Assembly (NCBI RefSeq): GCF_021030645.1 | Contig: NZ_JACGCJ010000016.1 | Span: 1-64,000, forward strand | Direction of reading: 5' to 3' | Length of the DNA: 64,000 nt | From: Agrilactobacillus fermenti | GTDB lineage: Bacteria; Bacillota; Bacilli; Lactobacillales; Lactobacillaceae | Part shown: one piece after another, positions 34,717-43,857 of the stretch | Layout: every line of letters begins with the position of its first letter | Numbering within the stretch: the first letter of the stretch is position 1 | Made by a program: the position numbers and the translations under genes | Notes under the pieces: generated by a model | Told to the model about the DNA's origin: nothing | What the model saw: the letters and a program-made list of their open reading frames with translations, nothing else | The model's database searches: none

Positions 34717-35790
34717 GTGGAACGCAAGTGGGATTATGGCTTAGATTTTACGCGCGCGATTGCTGCCATTTTTGTGATCACGGTTCACGTTTTTGCCAGC
34801 AACTATAATACCGATCAAGTGGCTTATGTAGGTGATTTGATTGCCAGTAGTGGGGTCTTTATGTTCATCGTGATTTCTGGTTATACCAATTCCATGAAAT
34901 ACGAGCATATTCGTCGGGGACCGACTTACCCTTATATGTTAAAGAAGGCGTTTTTCAAGTTATTGGTACCTTATTTCTTCTGGAGTCTTTTTTACATGAT
35001 TGTGAATACGATCTATAAGCACCAAGTATTTTTCAGTCAACGGTGGTTCACACGCTTTTTGAATCATCTGTGGCTGGGAAATACTTGGTTTCATTTGTAT
35101 TTTATGGTGTTATTGATTTATTTATATTTAATTTATCCTTTTTTCTTTCGGCTGATCAAACGACGTAAAGGGTGGCCGCTGACCATCTTTCTACTGGTTT
35201 CGCCAGCAATTTTATATTTGATAATGGCACAAATAAAAAGTGTGCCGTGGCGTAGTTTTATGTATTTCTTGCCGATCAATTGGTGGGGTATCATGTTTGT
35301 TTTGGGTATTATACTAGCCATCAAGACGTCATTGACAATCTGGCACCAGGATTTTGTGCATTTCATGGTGGCACTAAGCCTTACGATTGCCAGTTTCTTT
35401 GGCTATCTCATGTTAAATGATTTACTCATACGGCTGCAAAAACCCAACGAAGGCTTAGCGATTGTTTCGACTTATTTACGCTTACTTTATTCCTTAGCAG
35501 CCTTTTTGTTACTTTATATTATTGGCTCGGATTTGTTCAAACTTTTTCCGGGCATGAAACGCTTCTGGCACGTACTTTCTCGACATTCCTATACAATGTA
35601 TTTGAGTCATCCATTTTTAATTTTTGTGATGGAGCAATTGCGCAACCAGCATTTATTTTTTAAAACAAATACCACGGGCACCATGTTTGGGGCTTGGGCA
35701 ATTATTATTTTAGCTACTTTCATTCTGTCAGCGTTATTAGATAATTTGATCAAGTATTTCAGAGGGTTATTCCAGGAGGCACTAACGTGA
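34717..35790 (+). CDS. Membrane acyltransferase (OafA/acyltransferase-3 family)
   Basis: 357 residues, about ten membrane helices. The N-terminal DFTRAIAAIFVITVHVFASN contains the conserved His of acyltransferase-3 proteins, which move acyl groups onto cell-surface glycans. GTG 34717 with GAGGGG upstream; overlap of the GTGA type with the next gene (35787) indicates translational coupling. Likely acts on wall teichoic acid, peptidoglycan or exopolysaccharide; the substrate is not determinable. The neighbouring broken deacetylase also belongs to surface-glycan modification. Confidence 0.85.
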   Translation: MERKWDYGLDFTRAIAAIFVITVHVFASNYNTDQVAYVGDLIASSGVFMFIVISGYTNSMKYEHIRRGPTYPYMLKKAFFKLLVPYFFWSLFYMIVNTIYKHQVFFSQRWFTRFLNHLWLGNTWFHLYFMVLLIYLYLIYPFFFRLIKRRKGWPLTIFLLVSPAILYLIMAQIKSVPWRSFMYFLPINWWGIMFVLGIILAIKTSLTIWHQDFVHFMVALSLTIASFFGYLMLNDLLIRLQKPNEGLAIVSTYLRLLYSLAAFLLLYIIGSDLFKLFPGMKRFWHVLSRHSYTMYLSHPFLIFVMEQLRNQHLFFKTNTTGTMFGAWAIIILATFILSALLDNLIKYFRGLFQEALT

Positions 35791-36572
35791 AGCAACGGCG
35801 ATCGCATCGTAGATTATTTTGGACTTTAGGGGTAATTGGACTTGTTTTATTCGTTTTGGTTGGGACCTGGTGGGGGCGGAATCATCATTATCTGACACAA
35901 ACACGGGTCCAGGATACGAAAACCCCAACGTTGTTTATTCCTGGGTATATGGGTAACAAAATTTCTTTTGGCGGTATGATCAGACGTATGGATCATTATG
36001 GAATCGGGACAAAAGCGATGGTTATTCATGTCACTAAACAAGGCAACGTTCAGATCGATCAGCAAGCGAGTTTGAAACAGAAGAATCCTTTGATTCAAGT
36101 GCTATTTCAAAATAATAAACAAGAGCATGTGGAAGCAAAGCAACTGAGACAAGTGCTCTATATTTTAAAAGAAAAATATCAGGTGCAAAAGGTCAATTTA
36201 GTCGGTCATTCCAGTGGCGGTAATATTGTCTTCGACTATTTAACTTCGCCAACCGCTAAAACGAAGCAAGTGCCACGAGTGAGTAAGTTTGTTAATATTG
36301 CCACTAATTTCCCGGGAAATAAAACAGCGGGTCATTTATTACCTAAGCAATTGTATATTTTAAATATTGCCGGTGACATTTGGCATCTGGGCAGTGATGG
36401 CGGTATTCCAGTGAAACAAGATTTAGCTTTGAAACAAATCGCTGCCTCGCGTGTGGCTGCATATCGCGAAGTGGTGGTTCACGGCAGCCCGTTAACGGTA
36501 TATCACAGTATGCTGCATGAGAATGGTGCTGTTGATCAAATTATTGCCGAATATTTATTTAAGCCGTTATGA
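35787..36572 (+). CDS. Alpha/beta hydrolase, DUF915 family
   Basis: 261 residues. N-terminal membrane anchor or signal (~8-28, LFWTLGVIGLVLFVLVGTWW), then an alpha/beta hydrolase fold: oxyanion region PTLFIPGYMGNKISFGGMIR, nucleophile elbow VNLVGHSSGGNIVFDYL (Ser in GHSSG near 134), and a C-terminal HSMLHENGAVDQ with the catalytic His. DUF915 esterases are common in lactobacilli and probably extracytoplasmic. Overlaps the acyltransferase stop by four bases, so the pair is one operon: an acyl transferase and an esterase of opposite chemistry. Confidence 0.85.
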   Translation: MKQRRSHRRLFWTLGVIGLVLFVLVGTWWGRNHHYLTQTRVQDTKTPTLFIPGYMGNKISFGGMIRRMDHYGIGTKAMVIHVTKQGNVQIDQQASLKQKNPLIQVLFQNNKQEHVEAKQLRQVLYILKEKYQVQKVNLVGHSSGGNIVFDYLTSPTAKTKQVPRVSKFVNIATNFPGNKTAGHLLPKQLYILNIAGDIWHLGSDGGIPVKQDLALKQIAASRVAAYREVVVHGSPLTVYHSMLHENGAVDQIIAEYLFKPL

Positions 36573-36639
36573 TTGAAATTCACCCGACCAACCGCTTACA
36601 CTTAAATTGAGTTTAAGTTTATTGGAAAGGGTGATTTTT

Positions 36640-37266
36640 GTGAAAATTGGTTTTATTGGTGCCGGTAATGTTGGCAAGAATTTAGCACGCTTATTTGTGA
36701 CGCATAACTACGATGTGATTTTGAGTAATTCCCGCGGACCAGAAACGCTTAAATCTGCTGTGTTAGAATTGGGTGCTCATGCCACTGCTGCCACAGCAGA
36801 AGAGGCTGCACAACAAGGGGATATTGTCGTTGTCACGATTCCCTTGAAGCACTATCAACAAGTACCTGTTGCTCCACTGAAAGGCAAAATCGTCATTGAT
36901 ACAATGAATTATTATCCTGAACGTGATGGTCAGATTGCTGCGCTAGACGAAGGTAAAACCACTACCAGTGAATTGTTGCAGCAACATTTACCTGAATCCA
37001 AAGTTGTAAAAGCCTTTAATTCGATTTTTGCGCGGGATCTAATTACAACCTCACATTCTGAAGGTCATCCAGACCGGCGGACGTTACCAATCGCTGGTGA
37101 TGATACCGCAGCTAAGACAGAGGTCAGCCGAATCATTAATGAACTGGGCTTTGATGTTTATGATGCGGGGCCATTAAAAGAAGGTTTTCGTTTTCAAAAT
37201 GGAACGCCAGCTTATACCATTCGTGCAAATCGAGACGAATTGATTGCCGCGTTAAACAAAGCATAA
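36640..37266 (+). CDS. NADP-binding oxidoreductase (F420-reductase-like)
   Basis: About 208 residues. The N-terminal MKIGFIGAGNVGKNLARLF Rossmann motif and ILSNSRGPETL (basic residues after beta2 favour NADP) resemble the NADPH:F420 oxidoreductase-like family (pyrroline-5-carboxylate reductase clan). VVKAFNSIFARDL near residue 125 is the conserved substrate-side motif. GGAAAGGGTGA supports GTG 36640 over an upstream frame start at 36607. Lactobacilli lack F420, so the physiological substrate is unknown. Stand-alone gene followed by a palindrome/terminator. Confidence 0.8.
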   Translation: MKIGFIGAGNVGKNLARLFVTHNYDVILSNSRGPETLKSAVLELGAHATAATAEEAAQQGDIVVVTIPLKHYQQVPVAPLKGKIVIDTMNYYPERDGQIAALDEGKTTTSELLQQHLPESKVVKAFNSIFARDLITTSHSEGHPDRRTLPIAGDDTAAKTEVSRIINELGFDVYDAGPLKEGFRFQNGTPAYTIRANRDELIAALNKA

Positions 37267-37385
37267 GTATTTGTCATTCGGTAGGATCGTTGTCTTTTGA
37301 CACACAGTTAAAATGGATTCGTTCGTAAAATAAATAGAGAAGGTCAGAGATGTTAAACTCGTCTCTGGCTTTCTCTATTTTTAAT
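37266..37385 (+). repeat. Half copy of interspersed palindrome with tail terminator
   Basis: Only the 3' arm is retained (CGTTGTCTTTTGACACAC, GTTAAAA), followed by the tail hairpin AATAGAGAAGGTCAGAGA...TCTCTGGCTTTCTCTATT with T-run. It probably ends the upstream transcript and, in reverse, that of the convergent DUF308 gene. Confidence 0.6.
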
Positions 37386-37399
37386 GTATTTTATTTTTG

Positions 37400-37936
37400 C
37401 TAATCAGTTAATTTGCGACCACGGACGATCTCCATAATAGCCATAACGACTAGTGCGGCACCGAAGATCCGCAAGGTCAATAGAACGGTATTGAATGGAT
37501 TGAACAGTAAGATCAGACCGATGATCAAAATTAATGCCCCATATAAGAGCCATGGCCACCGGACCACATTTACATATTGTTTAGAGCTTAAAGCATTCCC
37601 AATTTGGGTCACACCAGCAATGCCTAAGCCGATACCAAGCATGAATGGCAGCGCACTTAAAATTGGTTTTGTTAAAATCAGAATTAATCCAGCTGCCAAT
37701 AATTGCAAGATACCCACAGTTAATTGAGTATTCATCCCACTAACTTGCGCGCGATGCCGCAAGCCATTGATTAGATTAATGATCCCAAATACAGCCACAA
37801 ATAATGCCGCAACATTAATAAAGATATTTAGGGCACTCTTGGGCTCAAACAAACTGAAGAGACCTAAAATAATATAGGCAATACTTTTGAGCCAAGTTAA
37901 ATGCCGCATTGAATCAAAAAATTTATTCATTTCCAT
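37400..37936 (-). CDS. DUF308/HdeD-like membrane protein
   Basis: 178 residues, six predicted helices in three pairs (LKSIAYIILGLFSLF, ALFVAVFGIINLING, VGILQLLAAGLILIL, FMLGIGLGIAGVTQIG, WLLYGALILIIGLILL, IFGAALVVMAIMEIVRG), the HdeD/DUF308 pattern. ATG 37936 (MEMNKFF) has GAGGTGG upstream; the longer frame to 38230 overlaps sfsA on the other strand and is not credible. HdeD relatives are linked to acid resistance in enterobacteria; the role here is unknown. Confidence 0.8.
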   Translation of the reverse strand: MEMNKFFDSMRHLTWLKSIAYIILGLFSLFEPKSALNIFINVAALFVAVFGIINLINGLRHRAQVSGMNTQLTVGILQLLAAGLILILTKPILSALPFMLGIGLGIAGVTQIGNALSSKQYVNVVRWPWLLYGALILIIGLILLFNPFNTVLLTLRIFGAALVVMAIMEIVRGRKLTD

Positions 37937-38021
37937 AGCCACCTCATCTATAATGACTTTAATTGATAGTTCTATTGTAAGTGATAACCTATCCATACGA
38001 TAGGGACTTAAGGAGGATAAC

Positions 38022-38780
38022 GTGCTATATCCAAATATCCATTTTGCACATTTTATTGACCGCCCCAATCGATTCATTGCCCATTGCCGGTTGGTTGAGA
38101 CTGGTGAAGTCGTGACCACCCATGTGAAAAATACCGGTCGGACGACCATTCTGCAACCCGGCGTCACCACCGCATTGGTGTATACAAATAATCCCAAACG
38201 AAAGACCCAGTATGATCTCGTGGCAGCCAAAAAGTATGATCGCTATTGGATTAATATCGATTCACTAGCACCCAATGTGCTTGTTCATGAAGGCTTAAGC
38301 ACGAACTATATCCAGTTGCCTGGCATCAAGCGAATTACTAAAGTCATACCTGAAGTGAAATTCCTTGAATCGCGCTTGGATTTTATGGGTTTTGATGAAC
38401 AAAATCGGCCTTTTTTTGTGGAGGTTAAAGGGGTAACATTGGGCAATCAACAGGTAGGGGCCTTTCCAGACGCGCCAACAACTCGGGGACTAAAACATGT
38501 GCAGACCCTAGAGCGTGCCCTGGATCAAGGGTATCGCAGTTACTTATTGTTTATAGTACAGATGCCGCACATCCATCTAGTGACGATCAACCAAGCAATA
38601 GATGCTGCTTTGGCAACGGAAGTCAAGCGGGCTCAAGCCTTGGGCGTACGGGTCATGGCTCATGGGACTAAGGTGACACCAGACACGATTACTTTAACCA
38701 CACCGTTGCCCTTTGTGGCAGCTTTTCCTTTTGAGAGTGATGGTCTGCCATCTTCGATCACACCTAAATCGAAGCAATAA
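38022..38780 (+). CDS. sfsA: SfsA-family DNA/RNA nuclease-like protein
   Basis: 252 residues of the sugar fermentation stimulation family. FIDRPNRFIAHCRL is the N-terminal OB-like region. ESRLDFMGFDEQNRPFFVEV with EVKGVTLG is the PD-(D/E)xK nuclease-like core, and FPDAPTTRGLKHVQTLERAL is the signature helix. AGGAGG before GTG 38022. Originally linked to maltose gene regulation in E. coli; the molecular role is unsettled. Divergent from the DUF308 gene with a short shared promoter region. Confidence 0.92.
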   Translation: MLYPNIHFAHFIDRPNRFIAHCRLVETGEVVTTHVKNTGRTTILQPGVTTALVYTNNPKRKTQYDLVAAKKYDRYWINIDSLAPNVLVHEGLSTNYIQLPGIKRITKVIPEVKFLESRLDFMGFDEQNRPFFVEVKGVTLGNQQVGAFPDAPTTRGLKHVQTLERALDQGYRSYLLFIVQMPHIHLVTINQAIDAALATEVKRAQALGVRVMAHGTKVTPDTITLTTPLPFVAAFPFESDGLPSSITPKSKQ

Positions 38781-38855
38781 ACGGTCGCTTGCTTTAAGTA
38801 ACTTTATCATTGATAATGATGGTAGCGCTATCTAAATTAGAACGGGAGTTTTTTT

Positions 38856-39665
38856 ATGACAATCAAATTGATCGTAACGGATATTGATGGGACTTTTTTT
38901 GATGATCACCACGATTATGATGTTAATCGTTTTAATGCTCAATTAGCAGCTTTGCATCAGCGAGGGATTCGTTTTGTCGTGGCTAGCGGCAATCAATTAC
39001 GCCACTTACAGCGTATTTTTGCGCAAAAGTCACCTTTACAGACGTTTATTGCTGAAAATGGCGCCCATATCGTTGATGGTCAAACGGTAATTACACAAAA
39101 GACAATACCGACAGAGACAGTCCGTGACTTGGTAGCCCACGTTGAAAGTGATGCCATTTTTGCCAAGGCGCGGTTACGACTCTCCGGCCAGCATGCGACT
39201 TATGTGGCCGCTGATGATCCTACGATCCATGAACCCTTGACTCGTTATTATTTGCATGATATGCACCCCGTTGCGGATTTACAACAAGTTCAGGATGCGA
39301 TTTATAAGGTGAATCTTGATTGGCCGCAAAAAAGTGTGGCTCAGCAGGCCAAATATTTAAACGAATTATTTGGGACAGATTTATTCGCGACACCAAGCGG
39401 ATCTGGCAGTATTGATGTGATTCCTAAAGGGGTCAATAAAGCTTGGGGGATCACCCAATTACAAGCGCATTGGCACATTAGTCCTGATGAAATCATGGCT
39501 TTTGGGGATAATTATAATGACTTAGAGATGCTGCAACATGTTGGGCACGGTTATGTAATGAAAAACGCACCTGAGCAGATGCGTCAACTTGGGCTAAACG
39601 TGACAAAATATGATAACAACCATAGTGGTGTTTTAGATGTGTTAGATCAATTATTGGCTAGTTAA
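38856..39665 (+). CDS. Cof-type HAD-superfamily phosphatase
   Basis: 269 residues. HAD motif I VTDIDGTFFDDHHDY (catalytic Asp pair D9/D11), motif II VVASGNQLRHL, Cof-type C2b cap ~85-190, motif III Lys in PKGVNKAWGI and motif IV MAFGDNYNDLEML. Such enzymes dephosphorylate sugar phosphates, flavin or PLP precursors with broad specificity. AACGGGAG upstream of ATG. Single gene followed by the variant palindrome. Confidence 0.92.
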   Translation: MTIKLIVTDIDGTFFDDHHDYDVNRFNAQLAALHQRGIRFVVASGNQLRHLQRIFAQKSPLQTFIAENGAHIVDGQTVITQKTIPTETVRDLVAHVESDAIFAKARLRLSGQHATYVAADDPTIHEPLTRYYLHDMHPVADLQQVQDAIYKVNLDWPQKSVAQQAKYLNELFGTDLFATPSGSGSIDVIPKGVNKAWGITQLQAHWHISPDEIMAFGDNYNDLEMLQHVGHGYVMKNAPEQMRQLGLNVTKYDNNHSGVLDVLDQLLAS

Positions 39666-39703
39666 GGCGGCCTTGGTTTACTTGTGTTGATTTTGATTGT
39701 TAA

Positions 39704-39816
39704 ACGCGCTCGTGAAGCTAACTTCGTCACCTAACCCTAATTGCTTGTTGAAGCTAGCGCTTCATCTGCACAATTTGTGTTAGTGCGCCGAAGCTAACCG
39801 GCTTCACTCGCGCTCT
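39704..39816 (-). repeat. Variant interspersed palindrome with swapped arms
   Basis: Same framework as copy 4 (GTTAAACGCG, CGTCACCTAAC, GTGTTAGTGC, CGCGCTC), but all paired arms differ: CGTGAAGC/GCTTCAC replaces the usual CCAAAAGGC/GCCTTTTG, and TGAAGC/GCTTCA replaces AAATGG/CCATTT at the centre. Both strands of each stem changed together. Confidence 0.75.
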
Positions 39817-40769
39817 TACCAGCATTGAACTTGAATGCTATTGCTATTGACCCACTGATCGGCGCCAACTTGATACCATAGTTGGCCGGTTTCATCATAA
39901 CAAGTCTCAGTGATGCGCCAAGTACTGCCACCAGGTAATTGACGGCCAGAATGTGTGGCTTGTTGTCCGTAACGATTATAGAGATGAATATTTTGATTTC
40001 GGGGTACGACGCCAATTAAATTTGCTTGACGGCTGATGGTTTGTTCATCTAATGGGGTATAAGTGCTCGGAAAGCGCTGCTGATCTAAACCAATCGTGGT
40101 ACTGTAAGCCAAGTAATCGTTGATTGCTTGGTTATTTTCGTTGGTCGCAACACCAGCAAAATTCAAACTGTTATAAACTCTAACAGTACCATCAGCATCC
40201 GTACGATAATTTAAGGCTAACCCAATTTGATCAAAGTAAGGGTTTAATAAATTTTTGCGATGCCCAAAATCAGCCACACCAATGTCGTCATAATATTGGG
40301 TGATCAAGGCAATGGCTAATTGTTGATCTGATGTTACAGCCGGTAAGATTCGGTCGCCAGATTTGATGGGGACATCAATTGGTGTCATAGCTAAGTTTTC
40401 ACCAAAGAAGTAGTAACCGATTTGATGCATGGCCTGCCGTTGATCACCAATCTCATGGGCAACTTTGCCATTACGCATGTTGCGATCCACAATAGTTTGT
40501 GACCAGGCATCGGTAATATTTTGATTATAACGGAGTGGTTGTAAGCCATTTTGTGCCCGTAGATCATTAATACCATGGACCATTAGCGCACGGACGTGAT
40601 CGAAATTGGGCTGGTAAGCTACCTGCAGTGCCCGCTTGCGAAAGATTGGGGTGTGGCTATATTGTTGCGCAGCTTCAGCGGCTTGAATGGGCTTGGGTTT
40701 TGCCTGTAAGCTGTGACTTAATGCACCTAATGAAGTTGTGAGTAGAAATGTTGCTTGCCATTTACGCAT
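39816..40769 (-). CDS. Secreted CAP-domain protein with SLAP-like C-terminus (second copy)
   Basis: 317 residues, paralogue of the 23211-24161 protein along its whole length. Signal peptide ~1-33; CAP domain with FDHVRALMVHGINDLRAQNG, HQIGYYFFGENLAMTPIDVP and DFGHRKNLLNPYFDQIGLAL; SLAP-like C-terminus ending YQVGADQWVNSNSI. GGAGGG upstream of ATG 40769. The N-terminal linker differs (basic FRKRALQVAYQPN). Two copies 16 kb apart suggest duplication within a wall-protein repertoire. Confidence 0.85.
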   Translation of the reverse strand: MRKWQATFLLTTSLGALSHSLQAKPKPIQAAEAAQQYSHTPIFRKRALQVAYQPNFDHVRALMVHGINDLRAQNGLQPLRYNQNITDAWSQTIVDRNMRNGKVAHEIGDQRQAMHQIGYYFFGENLAMTPIDVPIKSGDRILPAVTSDQQLAIALITQYYDDIGVADFGHRKNLLNPYFDQIGLALNYRTDADGTVRVYNSLNFAGVATNENNQAINDYLAYSTTIGLDQQRFPSTYTPLDEQTISRQANLIGVVPRNQNIHLYNRYGQQATHSGRQLPGGSTWRITETCYDETGQLWYQVGADQWVNSNSIQVQCW

Positions 40770-41157
40770 GGTGGCCCTCCTATAAATAATTATTTATTGT
40801 TTGCGTAAATTAATTATTTATGATTGGGGCATTCGGTACCAAGTGCGTTTTATTTTCGATAGAGATTATTTAATCCATTTAGGGCTTAAATTGGGGAAGG
40901 TAGTGGGTTTTAGTTTGCTTGAATATTTTTGGCGTCAATACAAATACCTTTATTTTTTTAGATAACAAAAATTATTATTGTAATATCAAAAAATAGATTG
41001 GCGTTAATTACTGCTATACCAGTGATTAACGGCAATTTATTTTTGTGTCATCAGGTCTCGATTATTATTTTTTTAATGTACCCGCTAGAATAAACTCATA
41101 CAAAAAATAGTCCGTCCCCCATACATAGAAAATTATGAATGTGAGGAAGTGAAGCAA
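40770..41157 (+). other. Upstream region of the WxL cluster
   Basis: 388 AT-rich bases without a gene. The main structure is an inverted repeat GTTAATTACTG/CAGTGATTAAC (41003-41013 with 41020-41030, six-base loop), followed by a T-rich stretch. It could be an orphan terminator or an operator. TAGAAT near 41087 may be the -10 of the cluster promoter. Confidence 0.45.
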
Positions 41158-43857
41158 ATGAAGAAAATAATTATTATCAGCATCATTCTAGGCTTGAGTT
41201 TGCTACTAGGGTTTTACCAGTACAAAGCGCCCGCATACAGTGCAGCCACTTATACAGAAGTCAATACCCCAGGCGAAATGAAAACTGCTCTAGAAAGCGG
41301 CCAAAATGTCCGATTTACGGCAGATATTGAATTGTCCAGCGCTGGATATATTAATGTGGTGCCGCCTCAAGGAAATGAAGAGCTAGTGATTGATGGGAAC
41401 GGCCATAAATTACGTATTACAACTGGTAATAATGGCAGTACAGCAATCAAAGCGACGCGGGATGCAATGGATAAGCGAACCCTACGATTTAAAAATTTAA
41501 CGATTGAGAATAATAATTACTACGGTATTTTTAGACCAGATCGAGACGGTGAGGAAGCAATTATCGCGATTGAAGATGTCACCTATACAGGCGTACAACC
41601 TTTCCATTTCCATTATGGCTCTGCGATTACTTTTGAGGGTAACAACGACTTTATTACTAATCATCAAGAATTTGCGGAAACAAACAATTTAGTCTTTATC
41701 TCAGGCACAACCAAGATAAAAAAGGCCGATACTACTTTTAACTTTTTACGAGCTAGAACAACTGATATTAAGACGGTCGGAATCGAAGTGGGTGACGGCG
41801 CCAAAGTTTCTATCGAAACGCGAAATACGTTAATTGATAATCCATACACTGTTGACTCAAAAATTGCCGTTTTTGGTGAAGGCTCGACACTTGATTTGAA
41901 TATTGAAGATGATGTCTTTGATCAGCCGAGTGGGAACACCTTTGTTGCTGAAACTGGGGGTACGATCAACGTCAATGCCGCTACAAATATTTGGGGGGAC
42001 AATCCTAGAAATAAAGCCGATTTTGCTGCTAGAGCTGGCGGAACCATGCGGTTAAATAATATTTCAGGTCATGTGATGCCGGCTAATGGTAATTTAGCAA
42101 CAATGGATATTAGTGACAATGGGACGCTGACAGGTAAAAATATTACCACCTTTGTGAATGGGAACACTGCAAAATTGCCGATACAAGCAACTGGTAATTC
42201 AAAGATTGATCTTTCAGTAGATAAATTTTTTGGTGGATATTCTGAAAATGCCATTATCAGCGCCGGTGATTCTGATAATGATACCTCTAAAATCCGGATC
42301 AGTGCGAATCAAGCTATCTTTGGCGATCGAGCTTCCGGCAATCATATTCAAAGTAAAGGACAAGCTTCAATTGAATTAAAGAGTTTGGATGTGATCTATA
42401 ATGACATTCGCGCTAACACTGAAATTGATGTGGCACCGCAGGCTAAATTGACCATTGACAGTGATAAATCAATTTTCAACACTATCTACAGCAATAATCA
42501 AATTAAGTTTGATATTCTCGGGAAAATGGCAATCAATGCAGGTGCTATCTACAATGCTAGTGCAGCAAAGCAGTTCAATTATACTTTTGGTGATCAGGCG
42601 AATGTCGCGATTCAAATCAATGAGCCAAGTAGGCGGATTTTGCCCTTTGATGATTCTGGTAGCACGCTTGACATCAGGGACCAAGCGGAAGTGCTCATCA
42701 GTAACAATAGCATGAAAGATTTACCAATTATTAAGGGCGCGGGCAGTAACCCTATCACTATCGGCCGCTCAAAAGTTATTTTGGATAATACGACCAGTGC
42801 TGGGACACAGCCGATTATCGAGGGTGTTCAATTAGCCTTGAATGAGAATGTCAAACGTTCTGTAAATTTTCAAACGAATACGAACCCAGTGCAAACCGCA
42901 CGCTATCCATATATTAATTTCTCGGCGATTTTTAATGGGAACAATAAAGTAGTCACAAGTGCAATGAATGCCAATTTTAGGGGTGATTCAGGAAGTGGCC
43001 CCAAAGTGCCATTTACGAATGCCTTGCAATACTTAGAAATTGGGCAGCCCACTAAGCCAGAACTTGCAGCCGAATCAATTGAGTTTCCAAACGGATTTGA
43101 AGGCGTCACGGATTACCCACCAATCAAAGGGACAGCAACACCTGGCGCCCGTGTGACCCTTCATTTTTTAGACACGAATCGGGGCGAGCTAGTTACTGCT
43201 GATGACTTAAACAACGCTGAAGTGCTCACGAAGACTGTAGATGTGAATGGCAATTTTGCGTTTGATATTAAATTAAAGACACCACTTTCGACAGAAACGA
43301 ATAAGCAAAACTATACCATTATCGTAACGGCCAATTACGATGATCCCGACACGATAAAACAGCCGCCATATGTGGTTGTTAAACAATATGATCCCCTCCA
43401 GCTCACCTTGGCTCAAGTACCAACGATCCTTGATTTTGGGGAGATACCAATTTATGAACGAACACCTGATTTTCATGAGGTTCATGCCACTGGGACTTTA
43501 GAAGTGACGAATATTGATGTTGACGCTTCGCCAAATTGGTCGCTGCAGATTTCGCAAGATGAGCCTTTTAAAGCCAGTAACTCTAATCATCAGCTTAAGA
43601 ACAATCTTTACTTGGTCGATGGGCAGCAAGAATTATTGCTTGGTAGTGATCCAGTGACCCTGTATCAATCCGAGACAACTGCGAATGCAACTTCCGTTAC
43701 CTTGACGGATCAAGTGACCAATAAATTAAAAGCTAAATTCTCTCAAGAACGCAAGCAGGCCGATATCAAATATAATACGACGGTTATCTTCACTTTGGTT
43801 CAAGCACCGCAATCTTCCGAACCAACGATTTCTAAGGAGGTGAGGGATAGTGACTAA
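41158..43857 (+). CDS. Large surface protein with pectate-lyase-like adhesive domain (WxL cluster)
   Basis: 899 residues. Signal peptide ~1-32. Residues ~35-620 form a long beta-solenoid-like region with repeated short strands and Asn/Asp/Gly turns (VRFTADIELSSAGYINVV, LVIDGNGHKLRITTGNNGST, FKNLTIENNNYYGIF), as in pectate-lyase-like adhesive domains of WxL loci. Residues ~640-740 resemble a bacterial Ig domain (YPPIKGTATPGARVTLHF); the C-terminal ~150 residues (DFGEIPIYER...) are beta-rich and WxL-like in layout (WSLQISQDEPF). No LPxTG. GAGGAAGTG supports ATG 41158. Its stop overlaps the first WxL gene by eight bases. Probably held on the surface through WxL-type contacts. Confidence 0.75.
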   Translation: MKKIIIISIILGLSLLLGFYQYKAPAYSAATYTEVNTPGEMKTALESGQNVRFTADIELSSAGYINVVPPQGNEELVIDGNGHKLRITTGNNGSTAIKATRDAMDKRTLRFKNLTIENNNYYGIFRPDRDGEEAIIAIEDVTYTGVQPFHFHYGSAITFEGNNDFITNHQEFAETNNLVFISGTTKIKKADTTFNFLRARTTDIKTVGIEVGDGAKVSIETRNTLIDNPYTVDSKIAVFGEGSTLDLNIEDDVFDQPSGNTFVAETGGTINVNAATNIWGDNPRNKADFAARAGGTMRLNNISGHVMPANGNLATMDISDNGTLTGKNITTFVNGNTAKLPIQATGNSKIDLSVDKFFGGYSENAIISAGDSDNDTSKIRISANQAIFGDRASGNHIQSKGQASIELKSLDVIYNDIRANTEIDVAPQAKLTIDSDKSIFNTIYSNNQIKFDILGKMAINAGAIYNASAAKQFNYTFGDQANVAIQINEPSRRILPFDDSGSTLDIRDQAEVLISNNSMKDLPIIKGAGSNPITIGRSKVILDNTTSAGTQPIIEGVQLALNENVKRSVNFQTNTNPVQTARYPYINFSAIFNGNNKVVTSAMNANFRGDSGSGPKVPFTNALQYLEIGQPTKPELAAESIEFPNGFEGVTDYPPIKGTATPGARVTLHFLDTNRGELVTADDLNNAEVLTKTVDVNGNFAFDIKLKTPLSTETNKQNYTIIVTANYDDPDTIKQPPYVVVKQYDPLQLTLAQVPTILDFGEIPIYERTPDFHEVHATGTLEVTNIDVDASPNWSLQISQDEPFKASNSNHQLKNNLYLVDGQQELLLGSDPVTLYQSETTANATSVTLTDQVTNKLKAKFSQERKQADIKYNTTVIFTLVQAPQSSEPTISKEVRDSD

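Noticed and set aside
37937-38230. N-terminal extension of the DUF308 protein
   Set aside because: Antisense to the clear SfsA coding region.
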